From: Triticum aestivum
Lineage: Eukaryota; Streptophyta; Magnoliopsida; Poales; Poaceae
DNA: 64,000 bases
Direction: 5' to 3'
Assembly (NCBI RefSeq): GCF_018294505.1
Contig: NC_057795.1
Span: 516,725,915 to 516,789,914 of the forward strand
The notes under the pieces are model-generated. The model saw only the letters and a program-made list of their open reading frames with translations. It searched no databases and was not told where the DNA came from. The position numbers and the translations under genes are program-made. Position 1 is the stretch's first letter, and every line of letters begins with the position of its first letter. Below are positions 31,512 to 43,499 of this stretch, piece by piece.

Positions 31512-31720
31512 CTATTGGTCCCGGTTGGTACCACCAACCGGGACCAAAGGCCCTCCTGCCTGGGCTCAGCGACAGGCCACGTGGAGGCCCATCTGTCCCG
31601 GTTCTGGATTGAACCGGGACTAAAGGGTCAGGGCATTAGTACCGAACCTTTAGTCCCGGTTCATGAACCGGGACTAAAGGCCCTCACCAACCGGGACTGT
31701 AGGCCCTTTTTCTACTAGTG
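31512..31720. repeat. CACTA right subterminal repeats and terminal inverted repeat
   Basis: Five to six GGTCCCGG / CCGGGAC words in alternating orientation, then the terminus GGGCCTTTTTCTACTAGTG-like end at 31720, followed by GTA. Confidence 0.9.
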
Positions 31721-31723
31721 GTA

Positions 31724-32155
31724 AGGGCTTGTTTGAATTTGAGGATTCTAACAATGCAGGGATAGGAAATAGATGGGAATAGGATAGGAATGCACGTGCA
31801 AAACAAAGAATTTAAAAACACAGGATTTCTGCCAATCTGGGTGTTTGATTCACAACAATTGGAAGATCACAAGATGCAAAAAAGCATGGTGAGATTAAGT
31901 CAAACCACAAGAATATGTACGGTTATAATTCTATTATGCTACTATCTCTTAGTCTTGTGCTTGATGAATAGGAATATGAAAAGGAGGACAAGTGGAAATT
32001 AGAATTCCTACGGTTTTTCTTTCAAGGAGACACTAAAGGAACAAATCCTACAGTTTTCCTTTGCTCCATTCCTTTGCACCAAATTCATGAAAAGTAGTAC
32101 CATAGGAAACTTTCCAATTCCTATGTTTTTCATTCACTTTTCCTTTCAAGCACTG
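31724..32155. mobile_element. Tourist/Harbinger-like MITE, adjoining the CACTA
   Basis: It starts AGGGCTTGTTTGAATTTGAGG and is built of CATAGGA / TCCTATG phrases, ending near CCTTTCAAGCAC. The left end has the GGGCTTGTTTG signature of grass Harbinger MITEs. The right end is worn and no clean target duplication is visible. Related material sits at 54512-54826. Confidence 0.5.
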
Positions 32156-32778
32156 GCGATTCTAGTAGGCGGGCTTGAGCAAGGAAAATACTACACTAAA
32201 AAAATGTTTTTGTGCTACTTCTATTACTTTGGACCCAGGCCACTGCCATACTAGCTCAACTCCCAGGCCCATCGACAAATGCACAGCTCAAACGCGCAGA
32301 GATAAATAATGATGGTGTTCAAGAGAGTCCATCACGGATAGCTAAGTTGCCTGGTACCTCACTGCTTGTCATATAGTAGGATAAAATAATCATATTTCCC
32401 ATTACTACGAGTGCTCAGTGGACAATATATATAACATGTAGAGTAAAAAAGAGATGCAACAAGTGTACAACCTCTTTGGCGAAGCCATGTTGATCTCAGC
32501 GTGATTGGGTTGGCCGGTGAGGATGCTCCGGCTGACTTGGCTGTTGGAGGAGGGGAAGAAGATCTTAGGTGTCTGGAGATGGAGCCCGAGGTACTCCTCT
32601 GCTGTGATGGAGGGTTTCATCATTGGAGCAGCTCCGGTGCGTTGTACGACGCCGAGGCTGAAGCAAGTCAAGAGAGACAACGTTAACCTGAGTGGAATTC
32701 TAATAGCATCTCCAATACAAGACGTAAAATACATAACCACAAAGAGCTAGATGTAAAATACATCAGCCGCTCATCTCT
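32156..32778. other. Unassigned DNA with a short exon-like stretch
   Basis: No intact gene. Around 32470-32690 the minus strand encodes MASPKRLYTCC. The words GTGTACAACCTCTTTGG there also occur at 51965-51981, so both loci may hold fragments of one old repeat or gene family. Confidence 0.35.
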
Positions 32779-32892
32779 GAACTTAACTGTTGAAACTGAA
32801 TTTAACTATCGAAATTGAACTTAACTGTCGAAACTGAACTTAACTGTCGAAACTGGATTTTGCTGTCGAAACTGAATTTTGCTGTAGAAACT
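32779..32892 (+). repeat. Six copies of a 19-bp tandem repeat
   Basis: Unit GAACTTAACTGTCGAAACT with a few substitutions per copy, six in exact register (6 x 19 = 114 bp). It ends about 20 bp before the Mutator-like element begins. Confidence 0.9.
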
Positions 32893-32912
32893 GAATGCAC
32901 TAGCAAGGTGAG

Positions 32913-33854
32913 GGTACACGTCGGTCGACTGACTTTTTCATCTCTGGTCAGTCGATTTTGCAGCCGTTGGATATGAAATCAAGGGCCTGCGATTCATCTT
33001 CAACCTCCACCCCCCTGAGCCGCCAGCCACCACCGGCCAAACAGCAGCTCCCCGTCGCCCGCGGCCGGTGGTGCGCCGCCCCGCCCGCCCTGAAAACACT
33101 CCCCACCGCCGGTCTGCCGCTGCCCCGGCCATCCCTCTAGGCCCCCCGTTGAGGGAGTCCTGGATAAGGGGGTATCCGAACAGCCGGACTATACGCATCG
33201 TACGGACTATTGAAGCATCAAGATACAAGACTCAAGACTTCGGCTCGTGTCCGGATGGGACTCTCCCTTGCGTGGAAGACAAGCTTGGCGATACGGATAT
33301 TATATTTCCTTCCTTGTAACCGACTCCGTGTAAACCGTAGCTCTTCGGTGTCTATATAAACCGGAGAGCATGGTCCTTAGAAGGCCGATCACAATTACAA
33401 TCATACCATCATAGGCTAGCTCTTAGGGTTTAGCCTCTACGATCTCGTGGTAGATCTACTCGTGTACTACTCATATATTCAATATTAATCAAGCAGGAAG
33501 TAGGGTTTTACCTCCATCGAGAGGGCCCGAACCTGGGTTAACATTGTGTCCCTTGCTTCCTGTTACCATCAGCCCAAGACGCACAGATCGGGACCCCCTA
33601 CCCGAGATCCGCCGGTTTTGACACCGACACCCGTGCCGAGCTTTTTCTCTGGCGATCCCCACGCCACCGCCCCGCCAATGCCCCGCCACCGCCGGTGACC
33701 ACTGCCCCCACCCTAAACCCTAAGATAGATAGTGGGGTACCTCTACGGCGAGCCCCCTCCCTGTTGCGGCTAGTTCTTCCTTCACCCCGGCAAGCCCCCC
33801 CACCCCCTGAAAATCGACTGACCCAAAAGTCGATTTAGTCGACTGAAGTGTAGC
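32913..33854. mobile_element. Mutator-like element carrying GC-rich gene-like sequence (Pack-MULE candidate)
   Basis: The ends are imperfect inverted repeats about 47 bp long: the left reads GGTACACGTCGGTCGACT then GGTCAGTCGATTTT; the right, on the minus strand, GCTACACTTCAGTCGACT then GGTCAGTCGATTTT. Between them is GC- and CCG-rich DNA (32990-33149 and 33634-33790), unlike its neighbours, the style of captured host exons. A solo LTR (33150-33629) interrupts it. No transposase is encoded. I could not find a clear 9-bp target duplication. Confidence 0.5.
33150..33629 (+). mobile_element. Solo LTR C of the Fatima-like family
   Basis: 480 bp from TGAGGGAGTCC to GACACCGACA, flanked by CCCGT on both sides (33145-33149 and 33630-33634). 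There is no internal region, so it is the product of LTR-LTR recombination. It carries the TATCCGAACAGCCGGAC variant of the LTR start shared with element D rather than A. Confidence 0.92.
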
Positions 33855-34048
33855 TAAATTGGAGCAGCATCGCAAGCAAGAGCAAGAGCGAGAGCAGCGC
33901 GAGAAAGAGCAATAGCAAGAGCAGACCAGGCAGGGGACCGAGAGCAAGAGCAGAGCAGCAGCGCGAGCGAGAGCTAAAGCAGCAGCAGCTCCTACTGGTG
34001 TGGACGTCGCCACCGAGGGAGCAACACCGTGGATGAAGTGGCCGCGAC
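33855..34048. other. GAGCAAGAGC low-complexity DNA
   Basis: AGC/GAG-rich stretch without a supported gene. It continues at 51871 beyond element D, so it is the site into which D inserted. Confidence 0.5.
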
Positions 34049-34528
34049 TGAGGGAGTCCTGGATAAGGGGGTATCCGGACAGCCGTACTATATTCATCGT
34101 CCGGACTATAGAAGCGTCAAGATACAAGACTCAAGACTTCGGCTCGTGTCCGGATGGGACTCTCCTTTGCGTGGAAGACAAGCTTGGCGATCTGGATATT
34201 ATGTTTCCTTCCTTGTAACCGACTCCATGTAAAACCTAGCTCTCCGGTGTCTATATAAACCGGAGAGCATGGTCCTTAGAAGACCGATCACAATTACAAT
34301 CATACCATCATAGGCTAGCTCTTAGGGTTTAGCCTCTATGATCTCGTGGTAGATCTATTCTTGTACTACACATATCTTCAATATTAATCAAGTAGGAAGT
34401 AGGGTTTTACCTCCATTGAGAGGGCCCGAACCTGGGTAAACATTGTGTCCCTTGCTTCCTGTTACCATCAGCCTAAGACGCACAGATTGGGACCCCCTAC
34501 CCGAGATCCGCCAGTTTTGACACCGACA
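34049..34528 (+). repeat. 5' LTR of element D
   Basis: 480 bp, TG to CA, TATA box intact in CTATATAAACCGG near 34252. Followed by TTGGTGATTTCATTG, the presumed primer-binding area. Confidence 0.92.
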
Positions 34529-34575
34529 TTGGTGATTTCATTGAGAGTTCCTCTGTGTCGTCGCTTTGAGGCTTG

Positions 34576-35340
34576 ATGGCATCTTCAATCATCAACAACA
34601 CAGTCCAGGGTGAGAATTTTCTCCCCGGACAGATCTTTGTGTTCGGCGGCTTCGCACTGCGGGCCAACTCACTTGGCCAGTTGGAGCAGATCGATAGCTT
34701 CGCCACTGGCCACCAGATCAGGTTCAGAAACTTGAACTACACAGCAGATATCCGCGGAGACTTGATCTTCGACGGATTCGAGCCTGCGCCAGGAACGTTG
34801 GACAGTAACGACGAGCACGGCCTAGACCTGTTGTCGGACAATGCTCGGGACATCATCCCCGAAGCAGCCCCGGATCTACATCTAGGGCATGTTGCGTTGC
34901 CTATGGACGAAGGGCTGGACCCCGCCCCGCAGGCCGCACACTCATCGGCGGTGGAGCCGAACACAGGTCTCACCTTTGTGGAGGCCTGTAACCCTGGGCC
35001 CCCGCACTCATCCGGCTATTGGTCGTGGTCCGCACACTCTCAAGCCAGCCAAGCCAGGTTGGGCTCCGGTAATGGAGTTTACCGCTGCGGACATCTTTCA
35101 GCACTCGCCTTTTTGCGACATGCTGAACTCATTAAAGTCTCTCTCTGTGTCATGAGGCTCTGAGCCGAACTATGTCCGGCTTGAGTGGGAAGCAGGCAAC
35201 GAAGGAATTTGCTGTCCACCCACCACCCACTTTGTCGCCACGATCGGTGATTTAACCGACGTGCTCGACTTCGACTTCGAAGACATCGACGGTATGGACG
35301 ACGATGCAGGAGACATACAGGAGCCACCGCTCACAGGGTG
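34576..35340 (+). pseudogene. Element D ORF1, broken
   Basis: Homologue of 3504-4238. The N-terminal part is clear (FVFGGFALRANSLGQLEQI, LNYTADIRGDLIFDGFEPAP), but the frame shifts around 35020. The acidic C-terminal residues continue in the other frame up to the stop near 35340. Role unknown. Confidence 0.55.
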
Positions 35341-35371
35341 ATGGACAGCCACTTCTTCATATGATATATAT

Positions 35372-37010
35372 ATGGTGGACACTCCAAAAGAAACCAATGG
35401 CGATGAGGCAACGGAGGCTAACCACTCCAAGAAAAAATCAAAGCATGGGCGTCGCCAGCGCCGCTCCAAGCCCCGCCAAGGCAATACCGGCACCGGAGAG
35501 GATAATAATCCGGACGGTGCCGATGATGAATACAACCCCGGAAAGCCCGCCTTCGAGTAGGCCGAACAGGAAGACGGGCATGACAGCCCAGATGAACAAG
35601 TGACGGACGGGTATCCGGAGGAGGACAACTACATGCCCCTCTCCGAAGACGAGGTTAGCCTCGGCGACGATGAGTTCGGCATACCCGAAGACCCCGCAGA
35701 GCAGGAGCGCTTCAAGCGCCGGCTTATTGCCACTGCGAGAAGCCTGAAGAAGAAGCAACAGCAGCTTCAAGCTGATCAAGATCTGCTCACAGATAGATGG
35801 ACAGAAGTCCTGGCAGCCGAGGAATATGGACTCGAGCGCCAAACGGCTGACCGGCTGCCTCAAGGTTGGGACAAAACGGCATATCAGCCGGAACACCAGC
35901 CTGCAGCTCCGCGCCGGTTCACTACGGCCCGGGGCAGTACTCAGGACATGCGCGATAAACTGGGTAACTCTGCATGACAACCAAGATCGATCTACGGATC
36001 ACGGGGGCGCGCCGAAGCACATGACGAGGACCGTCATACCGGATACACTAACAGCAAATCCGGCCGGGCCGAATACAACCAGTAGGACGCAGCCGGACTG
36101 CACCGCGACATAGCCCGGCACAGAGGCACCGCACACCCCCTCTGCTTCACTGATGAAGTGATGGATAATGAATTCCCAGAAGGGTTTAAACCCATAAACA
36201 TCGAATCATACGATGGCACAACAGACCCCGCGGTATGGATCGAGGATTTCCTTCTCCACATTCACATGGCCCGCGAAGATGATCTACATGCCATCAAGTA
36301 TCTTCCCCTTAAGCTCAAAGGACCTATCCGGCACTAGCTAAACAGCCTGCTCGTAAATTCCATTGGCAGTTGGGAAAATCTGGAAGACGCATTTCTTGAC
36401 AAGTTCCAGGGCACATATGTGCGACCTCTGAATGCCGATGACTTGAGCCACATTACTCAACAGCCTAGAGAATCAGCTAGTAAATTCTGGACTCGGTTCC
36501 TAACTAAAAAGAACCAAATAGTCGACTGTTCGGACGCCGAAGCCCTGGCGGCCTTCAAGCATAATATCTGTGACGAGTGGCTCGCCAGACACCTCGGCCA
36601 GGAGAAACCAAAGTCCATGGAAGCTCTCACGACACTAATGACCCGCTTTTGCGCGGGTGAAGATAGCTGGTTGGCTCGCAGTAGCACTACGCCATATTCT
36701 GGAACTTCAGATGTCCGGCACAATAATGGCAAGCCACGGCACAACAGACACAAGCGACGGAACAACGGCGACAACACCGAATACACGGCGGTCAACACCG
36801 GATTCAGCGGATCCAAATCCGGTCAGCGGAAGAAGCCATTCAAATGCAACAATCAAGGACCGTCCAGTCTAGACCGCATACTGGAGCGCTCGTGCCAAAT
36901 TCATGGCACCCCGGACAAGCCAGCCAAACACACCAAATAGAGACTGCTGGGTATTTAAACAGGCCGGCAAAATAAACACCGAAAACAAGGACAAGGGGCT
37001 GCACAGCGAC
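35372..37010 (+). pseudogene. gag: Element D gag, broken
   Basis: Pieces in several frames: 35372-35560 (MVDTPKETNGDEATEA, basic), 35600-35977 (FKRRLIATARSLKKKQQQL), the capsid domain at 36130-36420 (translated pieces show HIHMAREDDLHAIKYLPLKLKG with a stop in the following GPIRH-), 36419-36940 (NADDLSHITQQPRESASKFW, LMTRFCAGEDSWLA) and 36903-37000 (HGTPDKPAKHTK). At least four frame changes or stops. It aligns part by part with the gag of A and B. Confidence 0.65.
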
Positions 37011-37011
37011 G

Positions 37012-37632
37012 ATGATGATGAGCCCCGGCGTCCGAACATTGGGGGACAGAAGAAATTCCCCCCCCCCCCAGGTGAAAACGGTCAACATGATCTACGCCAC
37101 CCACATTCCCAAGCGGGAACAGAAGCGAGCACTACGGGACGTATACGCGATGGAGCCAGTCGTCCCCAAATTCAACCCATGGTCAACTTGTCCGATCACC
37201 TTTGATCGTAGGGATCATCCTACTAGCATCCGTCACGGCGGCTCAGCCGCATTGGTTTTAGACCCAATTATAGACGGATTTCACCTCACAAGAGTCCTTA
37301 TGGACGGAGGCAGCAGCCTGAACCTGCTTTATCAGGATACAGTGCGCAAAATGGGCATCGATCCTTCAAGGATTAAGCCCACCAAAACCACCTTTAAGGG
37401 TGTCATTCCTGGAGTAGAGGCCCGCTGTACGGGCTCTATAACATTGGAAGCGGTCTTCGGATCTCCGGATAACTTCCGAAGCAAAGAGTTAATCTTCGAT
37501 ATCGTCCCTTTCCGCAGTGGTTACCACGCACTGCTCGGACGAACCGCATTCGCCAGATTCGATGCGGTACCACACTATGCATACCTCAAGCTCAAGATGC
37601 CAGGCCCGCGCGGGGTCATAACAGTCAACTGA
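37012..37632 (+). pseudogene. Element D protease-like domain, longest intact copy
   Basis: A 206-codon frame. It contains VKTVNMIYATHIPKREQKRA, SIRHGGSAALVLDPIIDGFHL, VLMDGGSSLNLLYQDTVRKMGID, VFGSPDNFRSKELIFD and YHALLGRTAFARFDAVPHYAYLKL. It is a retropepsin-like domain with D-G-G in place of the active-site D-S/T-G. The domain itself is open, but gag upstream is broken and nothing that could be a polymerase follows; TGA at 37630. Confidence 0.65.
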
Positions 37633-37639
37633 AATATGG

Positions 37640-38960
37640 ACCGCTATCTCCGTACAGAAGAGCACACTTTGGCCCTTGCGGCCGAAGTACAATGCGGCCT
37701 CCTCCAGCAAACCACCAATCCGGCGACGACAACCTCAAGCTCTGTCAAGCAAGGGCGGAACACCTCGCAACAGGATCAGCAGGCACGTCAAGAGCATGAC
37801 TAGAAGTCCGGCCTCCGCTCAAGTCCCACCCAAGCAGCATTCGTGCCACGCGTACACAATTAGGCACTCAAAATACCATGGGCACAGGCGGAGGCGTAGC
37901 AGTGGCTCAATCAACAGTATGGTATTGCTTTGTAACCTTTCCTTTTACCCTTAAGGACATTGCTTTAGTGCAGCTTCTCCAGAAGAGCCGTATTGTCGGA
38001 CTTACATAGGAGAGGAAACCCAGGAGGTAACAGGCTTCGGGCACAGCAGGAAACACCCAGGTGGAATCTATTTACGATTGTTGTTCCTGCTTTATCTATC
38101 TGTACGTAGCCCGCCCCTGGATAGGATATGTCAAATAATCCTATTTGTCTCCACTTAATGCATACATTGTAAACATATGCCTAAACGTATTATTCATCAA
38201 TTGGAGACCATATATAGCGTCAGCTTACTTATTTTTATTTGAGTATTTTTTATAAATGTATATTTGATTTTGCATCCGTACACTTTGGTACGCTTAGTTT
38301 GCCAAGGGCTTCTTACGGCGCCCCACAATACGGCAAGTCAAGTCCGAACACTTTCAACAGTGCGGCACCCCGAACTTATAGCATTATATGCATCAGCTCC
38401 AAATCATGTCTTGGGTTACAGTTGGGACTCCCTTGTTTTGGTGCCTTACATTCCGTTAATTCGGCTAAGGTAGCGCAGGGAGAACTACTGCAATTGTGCC
38501 CTGGTTTTTCTGGACGAGCACCTCAGTAGAGAAAGCACAAAACTGTCTGACATGATATGGCGAGAGTTGGTCGTTGTTCGAGAGGTCTTAAAATCCTTAA
38601 AGATTTTTTCGCTTTAGGCGATAATTCGGCTTTGTCTGATATAGGCATGTATAGCGCCCCACTTCGGCCTTCCGGATTCTAGGGCTTCGCCGAAATTTAA
38701 AATTATAGACTTCTATGGCTAAGTGAAGGTTATAAAGCCGTATAGTCCGATTGCCTTGTTCACTGCGCTGGACACCTCCTTAACAGACCAAACATTTGGA
38801 TAAAGAGTGTCCGGGTTTTTCCACAAACACCCCAGTACTAGTTACACGGGGGCGGAATCCGACGACTTGCCTACTTTCAGAATTTGATAAAAAGCCGCAC
38901 AGAAGGTAATATTTTAAATAACAAAAGCGCTACATAGCGCAAGTAACTTCGTCTTTAAAT
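37640..38960. other. Spacer of element D between convergent halves
   Basis: No intact gene. Similar to the spacers of A and B, notably around 38330-38560 and 38740-38880. Confidence 0.45.
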
Positions 38961-38989
38961 TACAAACATGACAGAGGTGAATTCATTCA

Positions 38990-40512
38990 AAAATTATGTC
39001 TTTAGTACATTCATTGGCTACGAGGCAAGCACCCTTCATCGCGCCATCATAATACTTCTCGGGGACACGATGCGGCTTGCCCTCCGACGGCCCATCCTTC
39101 ACCAGCTTCTCCGCATCCAGCTTGCCCCAATGCACCTTTGCACGGGCAAGGGCCCGACGGGCACCCTCAATGCAAACGGATCACTTGATAACTTCCAGTC
39201 GCGGACAGGCATCCACCATCCGCTTGATCAGGCCGAAGTAGCTAGTGGGCAGAAGCTCACCAGGCCATATCCGGACTATGAGATCCTTCATAGCCACTCC
39301 GGCCGCCTTGTGGAGTTAGACCAACTGCTTCAGTTGGTCACTAAGAGGCGTTGAATGTTCGTCCCCAGCATACTGGGACCAGAACAACTTCTCCGTTGAG
39401 CTCCCCTCCTGGGCACGGTAGAACTCCGCGGCATCTGATACGCTGTGTGGCAGATCTGCGAATGCCCCTGGAGAGCTCTAGACTCAGGTAAGTAAAAGAA
39501 ACGCCTCCTCCACATGTTTCCTTTGCATAACAAATTTCTTACTCGCTGCTATCTTTTTGGCCTCCTGGATCTCCTGCTGTGCCCTCTCGGCTTCGGCCTT
39601 GGTGTCTTTTATATTTCTAAGGGCCTTCACAAGCTCGGCCTCTTTTGCTTTAAGCTCATGCTCCGCAGACTTGAGCTTCTTGCCGAGCTCCTGGAGCTCT
39701 TCTTGTACCTCGCCCACTCGGGCCTCTTGCTTTTTGCGCTCCTTGAGTTCCAAGGCTGCTTTGTGTTCGGCCTTGGACAGCGCCTTCTTGAGAGACGCCA
39801 CTTCGGTGGTGGCCTCTGTTACCATATCACAATGTTTCGTCATTAGCATAATCAAATTTTATTTACTATTCATTATATGAGAGAGGGGAATCATTCACCT
39901 TTGCTCTCTTCGAGCTGCCTCCTCGTGAGGCCGAGCTCTCCCTGTGCCCGCTCTAAGTCTTGCGTTAGGCCGGCGATTTCGGCCGTGCAAGCAGCAGCGG
40001 CCAGCAGCAGAGCCTGTTTATTTACATTCAAACTTATTGTTAGACTCCTGCGAATTATAATTGACCATCTGTTTGGTTTTTCTTTCCGAGCACCAAACAG
40101 AGTATCAGGGGCTACTGCCTATCGGGTGGTAATTTCACACATTTTTACTTACCTCAAAGCCTGTCAGGAGGCTGGTGCAGGCTTTGGTTAGTCCGCTCTT
40201 GGCGGACGAAACCTTCTGAATCACCACACTCATAAGAGTACGGTACTCTTCATCTAGGGAAGCGCCGCGAAGCGCTTCCAGCAGACAATCCGGCGCCTCG
40301 GGCACAACGGGAGTCCTTGATACAGACGGCCCTCCCTCCATAACGAGGGGTTGCCCGCCCAAGTCCGGAACCACTGAAGGCTCCGGAACAGTGTTCGGCT
40401 CAGAGCTCGGCTTACCGTGGCTCTCATCAACATGATCTGCGGGGACCTTGAATCCCGCGCGTCCGACGTCTAGGACGCCGCCTTGAGGCGCCTCCAGGGC
40501 CACCTCCACCAT
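38990..40512 (-). pseudogene. Element D antisense protein, C-terminal half
   Basis: Minus-strand frames 40512-40135 (EALRGASLDEEYRTLM, SAKSGLTKACTSLLTGFEV), 39855-39484 (coiled coil: LKKALSKAEHKAALELKERK, ELKAKEAELVKALRNIKDTK) and a decayed helical C-terminal part to about 38990 (recognisable SQYAG-LFWSQ-type sequence in reverse near 39370). They correspond to 9168-7745 of A. The upstream half is separated by the Angela insertion. Confidence 0.55.
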
Positions 40513-40550
40513 CGTCGGGAGCCTTCAGGACAACACCTCTGTGTCGTCCG

Positions 40551-42263
40551 TGAAGGAAATATGCCCTAGAGGCAATAATAAAGTTATTATTTATTTCCTC
40601 ATATCATGATAAATGTTTATTATTCATGCTAGAATTGTATTAACCGGAAACATGATACATATGTGAATACATAGACAAACATATAGTCACTAGTATGCCT
40701 CTACTTGACTAGCTCATTAATCAAAGATGGTTATGTTTCCTAACCATAGACATGTGTTGTCATTTGATTAATGGGATCACATCATTAGGAGAATGATGTG
40801 ATTGACATGACCCATTCCGTTAGCCTAGCACTTGATCGTTTAGTATATTGCTATTGCTTTCTTCATGACTTATACATGTTCCTGTAACTATGAGAATTAT
40901 GCAACTCCCGTTTACCGGAGGAACACTTTGGGTACTACCAAACGTCACAACGTAACTGGGTGATTATAAAGGAGTACTACAGGTGTCTCCGAAGGTACAT
41001 GTTGAGTTGGCCTATTTCGAGATTAGGTTTTGTCACTCTGATTGTCGGAGAGGTATCTCTGGGCCCTCTCGGTAATGCACATCACTATAAGCCTTGCAAG
41101 CAATGTAGCTAATGAGTTAGTTACGGAATGATGTATTACATAACGAGTAAAGAGACTTGCCGGTAACGAGATTGAACTAGGTATTGGATACCGACGATCA
41201 AATATCGGGTAAGTAACATACCGATGACAAAGGGAACAACGTGTGTTGTTATGCGGTTTGACCGATAAAGATCTTCGTAGAATATGTGGGAGCCAATATG
41301 GGCATCCAGGTCCCGCTATTGGTTATTGACCGGAAACAAGTTCTAGGTCATGTCTACATAGTTCTCGAACCCGTAGGGTCCGCACGCTTAACGTTTTGTT
41401 GATGATATAGTATTATATGAGTTATGTATGTTGGTAACCGAATGTTGTTCGGAGTCGCGAATGAGATCATGGACATGACGAGGAACTCCAGAATGGTCCA
41501 GAGATAAAGTTTGATATATGGGATAATAGTGTTTGATCTCCGGAAGAGTTCCGGAATTCACCGGAAGGGGTTCCGGATGTTTCCCGAAATGTTTGGGAAC
41601 GAGAACACGTTATTTGGGCCAAAGGGGAAAGCCCACAAGGTTTTTGGAAAGCGCAAAAGGAAGTTTTGCGGAGTCCAGGGGCCAGACGCCAGGGTCCCTG
41701 GCGTCTGGGTCCAGACGCCGGGAACCCTGGCGTCTGGCCCTGGAGTCCGAGAAGGACTCTTGCCTTTCGGGTGAAACCGACTTTGTGGAGGCTTTTATTC
41801 CAAGTTTTGACCCCAAGGCTCAACATATAAATAGAGGGGCAGGGCTAGCACCAAAGACACATCAAGAAACACCAAGCCGTGTGCCGGCAACCCCGTCCCC
41901 TCTAGTTTATCCTCCGTCATAGTTTCCGTAGTGCTTAGGCGAAGCCCTGCGGAGATTGTTCTTCACCAACACCGTCACCACGCCGTCGTGCTGTCGGAAC
42001 TCATCTACTACTTTGACCGTCTTGCTGGATCGAGAAGGCGAGGACGTCATCGAGCTGAACGTGTGCAGAGCTCGAAGGTGCCGTGCATTCGGTACTTGGA
42101 TCGGTCGGATCGTGAAGACCTACGACTACATCAACCGCGTTGATAAACGCTTCCGCTTAGCGATCTTCAAGGGTATGAAGATACACTCCTCCTCTCGTTG
42201 CTATGCATCACCATGATCTTGTGTGTGCGTAGGAAAATTTTGAAATTACTACGTTCCCCAACA
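40551..42263 (+). repeat. 5' LTR of the Angela-like element
   Basis: 1713 bp. TATA-type ATATAAATAGAGG near 41825. It is 26 bp longer than the 3' LTR because of an extra arm of a GACGCCAGGGT / ACCCTGGCGTC inverted repeat at about 41680-41730. Followed by TGGCATCCGAGCC (42265-42277), a worn version of the initiator-methionine tRNA primer site. Confidence 0.95.
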
Positions 42264-43499
42264 GTGGCATCCGAGCCTAGATTTTATGCGTAGATGTCAT
42301 ATGCACGAGTAGAACACAAGTGAGTTGTGGGCGATACAAGTCATACTGCTTACCAGCATGTCATACTTTGGCTCAGCGGTATTGTGAGATGAAGCGGCCC
42401 GGACCGACATTACGCGTACGCTCACGCGAGACTGGTTTCACCATTACGAGCACTCGTGCTTAAAGGTGACTGGCGGGTGTCTGTCTCTCTCATTTTAGCT
42501 GAATCGAGTGTGGCTACGCCCGGTCCTTGCGAAGGTTAAAACAGCATTAACTTGACGAACTATCGTTGTGGTTTTGATGTGTAGGTAAGAACGGTTCTTG
42601 CTAAGCCCGTAGCAGCCACGTAAAATTTGCAACAACAAAGTAGAAGACGTCTAACTTGTTTTTGCAGGCATGTTGTGATGTGATATGGTCAAGACGTGAT
42701 GCTATATTTTATTGTATGATATGATCATGTTTTGTAACCGAAGTTATCGGCAACTGGCAGGAGCCATATGGTTGTCGCTTTATTGTATGAAATGCAAACG
42801 CCCTGTAATTGCTTTACTTTATCTCTAAGCGGTAGCGATAGTCGTAGAAGCAATAGATGGCGTAACGACAACGATGCTACGATGGAGATCAAGGTGTCGC
42901 GCCGGTGACGATGGTGATCACGATGGTGCTTCGAAGATGGATATCACAAGCACAAGATGATGATGGCCATATCATATCACTTATATTGATTGCATGTGAT
43001 GTTTATCCTTTATGCATCTTATCTTGCTTTGATTGACGGTAGCATTTTAAGATGATCTCTCACTAATAATCAAGAAGTGTTCTCCCTGAGTATGCACCGT
43101 TGCGAAAGTTCTTCGTGCTGAGACACCACGTGATGATCGGGTGTGATAGGCTCTACGTTCAAATACAATGGGTGCAAAACAGTTGCACACGCGGAATACT
43201 CAGGTCATACTTGACGAGCCTAGCATATACAGATATGGCCTCGGAACACGGAGACCGAAAGGTCGAACGTGAATCATATAGTAGATATGATCAACATAGT
43301 GATGTTCACCATTGAAACTACTCCATCTCACGTGATGATCGGACATGGTTTAGTTGATTTGGATCACGTGATCACTTAGATGACTAGAGAGATGTCTGTC
43401 TAAGTGGGAGTTCTTAAGTAATATGATTAATTGAACTTAAATTTATCATGAACTTAGTACCTGATAGTATCTTGCTTGTCTATGTTTGTTTGTAGATAG

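Larger units (their letters stand above)
19597..31720 (+). mobile_element. Complete CACTA (En/Spm-type) DNA transposon
   Basis: 12,124 bp. It begins CACTAGTAGAAAACAGGGC and ends, read inwards on the minus strand, CACTAGTAGAAAAAGGGCC. The three-base duplication GTA lies on both sides (19594-19596 and 31721-31723), as expected of CACTA elements. Inside are GGTCCCGGTTGG subterminal repeats at both ends and one internal cluster, and three plus-strand genes: a small two-exon gene (20286-20732), TNP2 transposase (20914-24264) and a seven-exon gene with a ULP1-type protease domain (27256-31119). All three read through without stops after conventional GT-AG splicing. It therefore appears autonomous. 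It lies in the 4-kb stretch with the decayed minus-strand gene. Confidence 0.95.
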
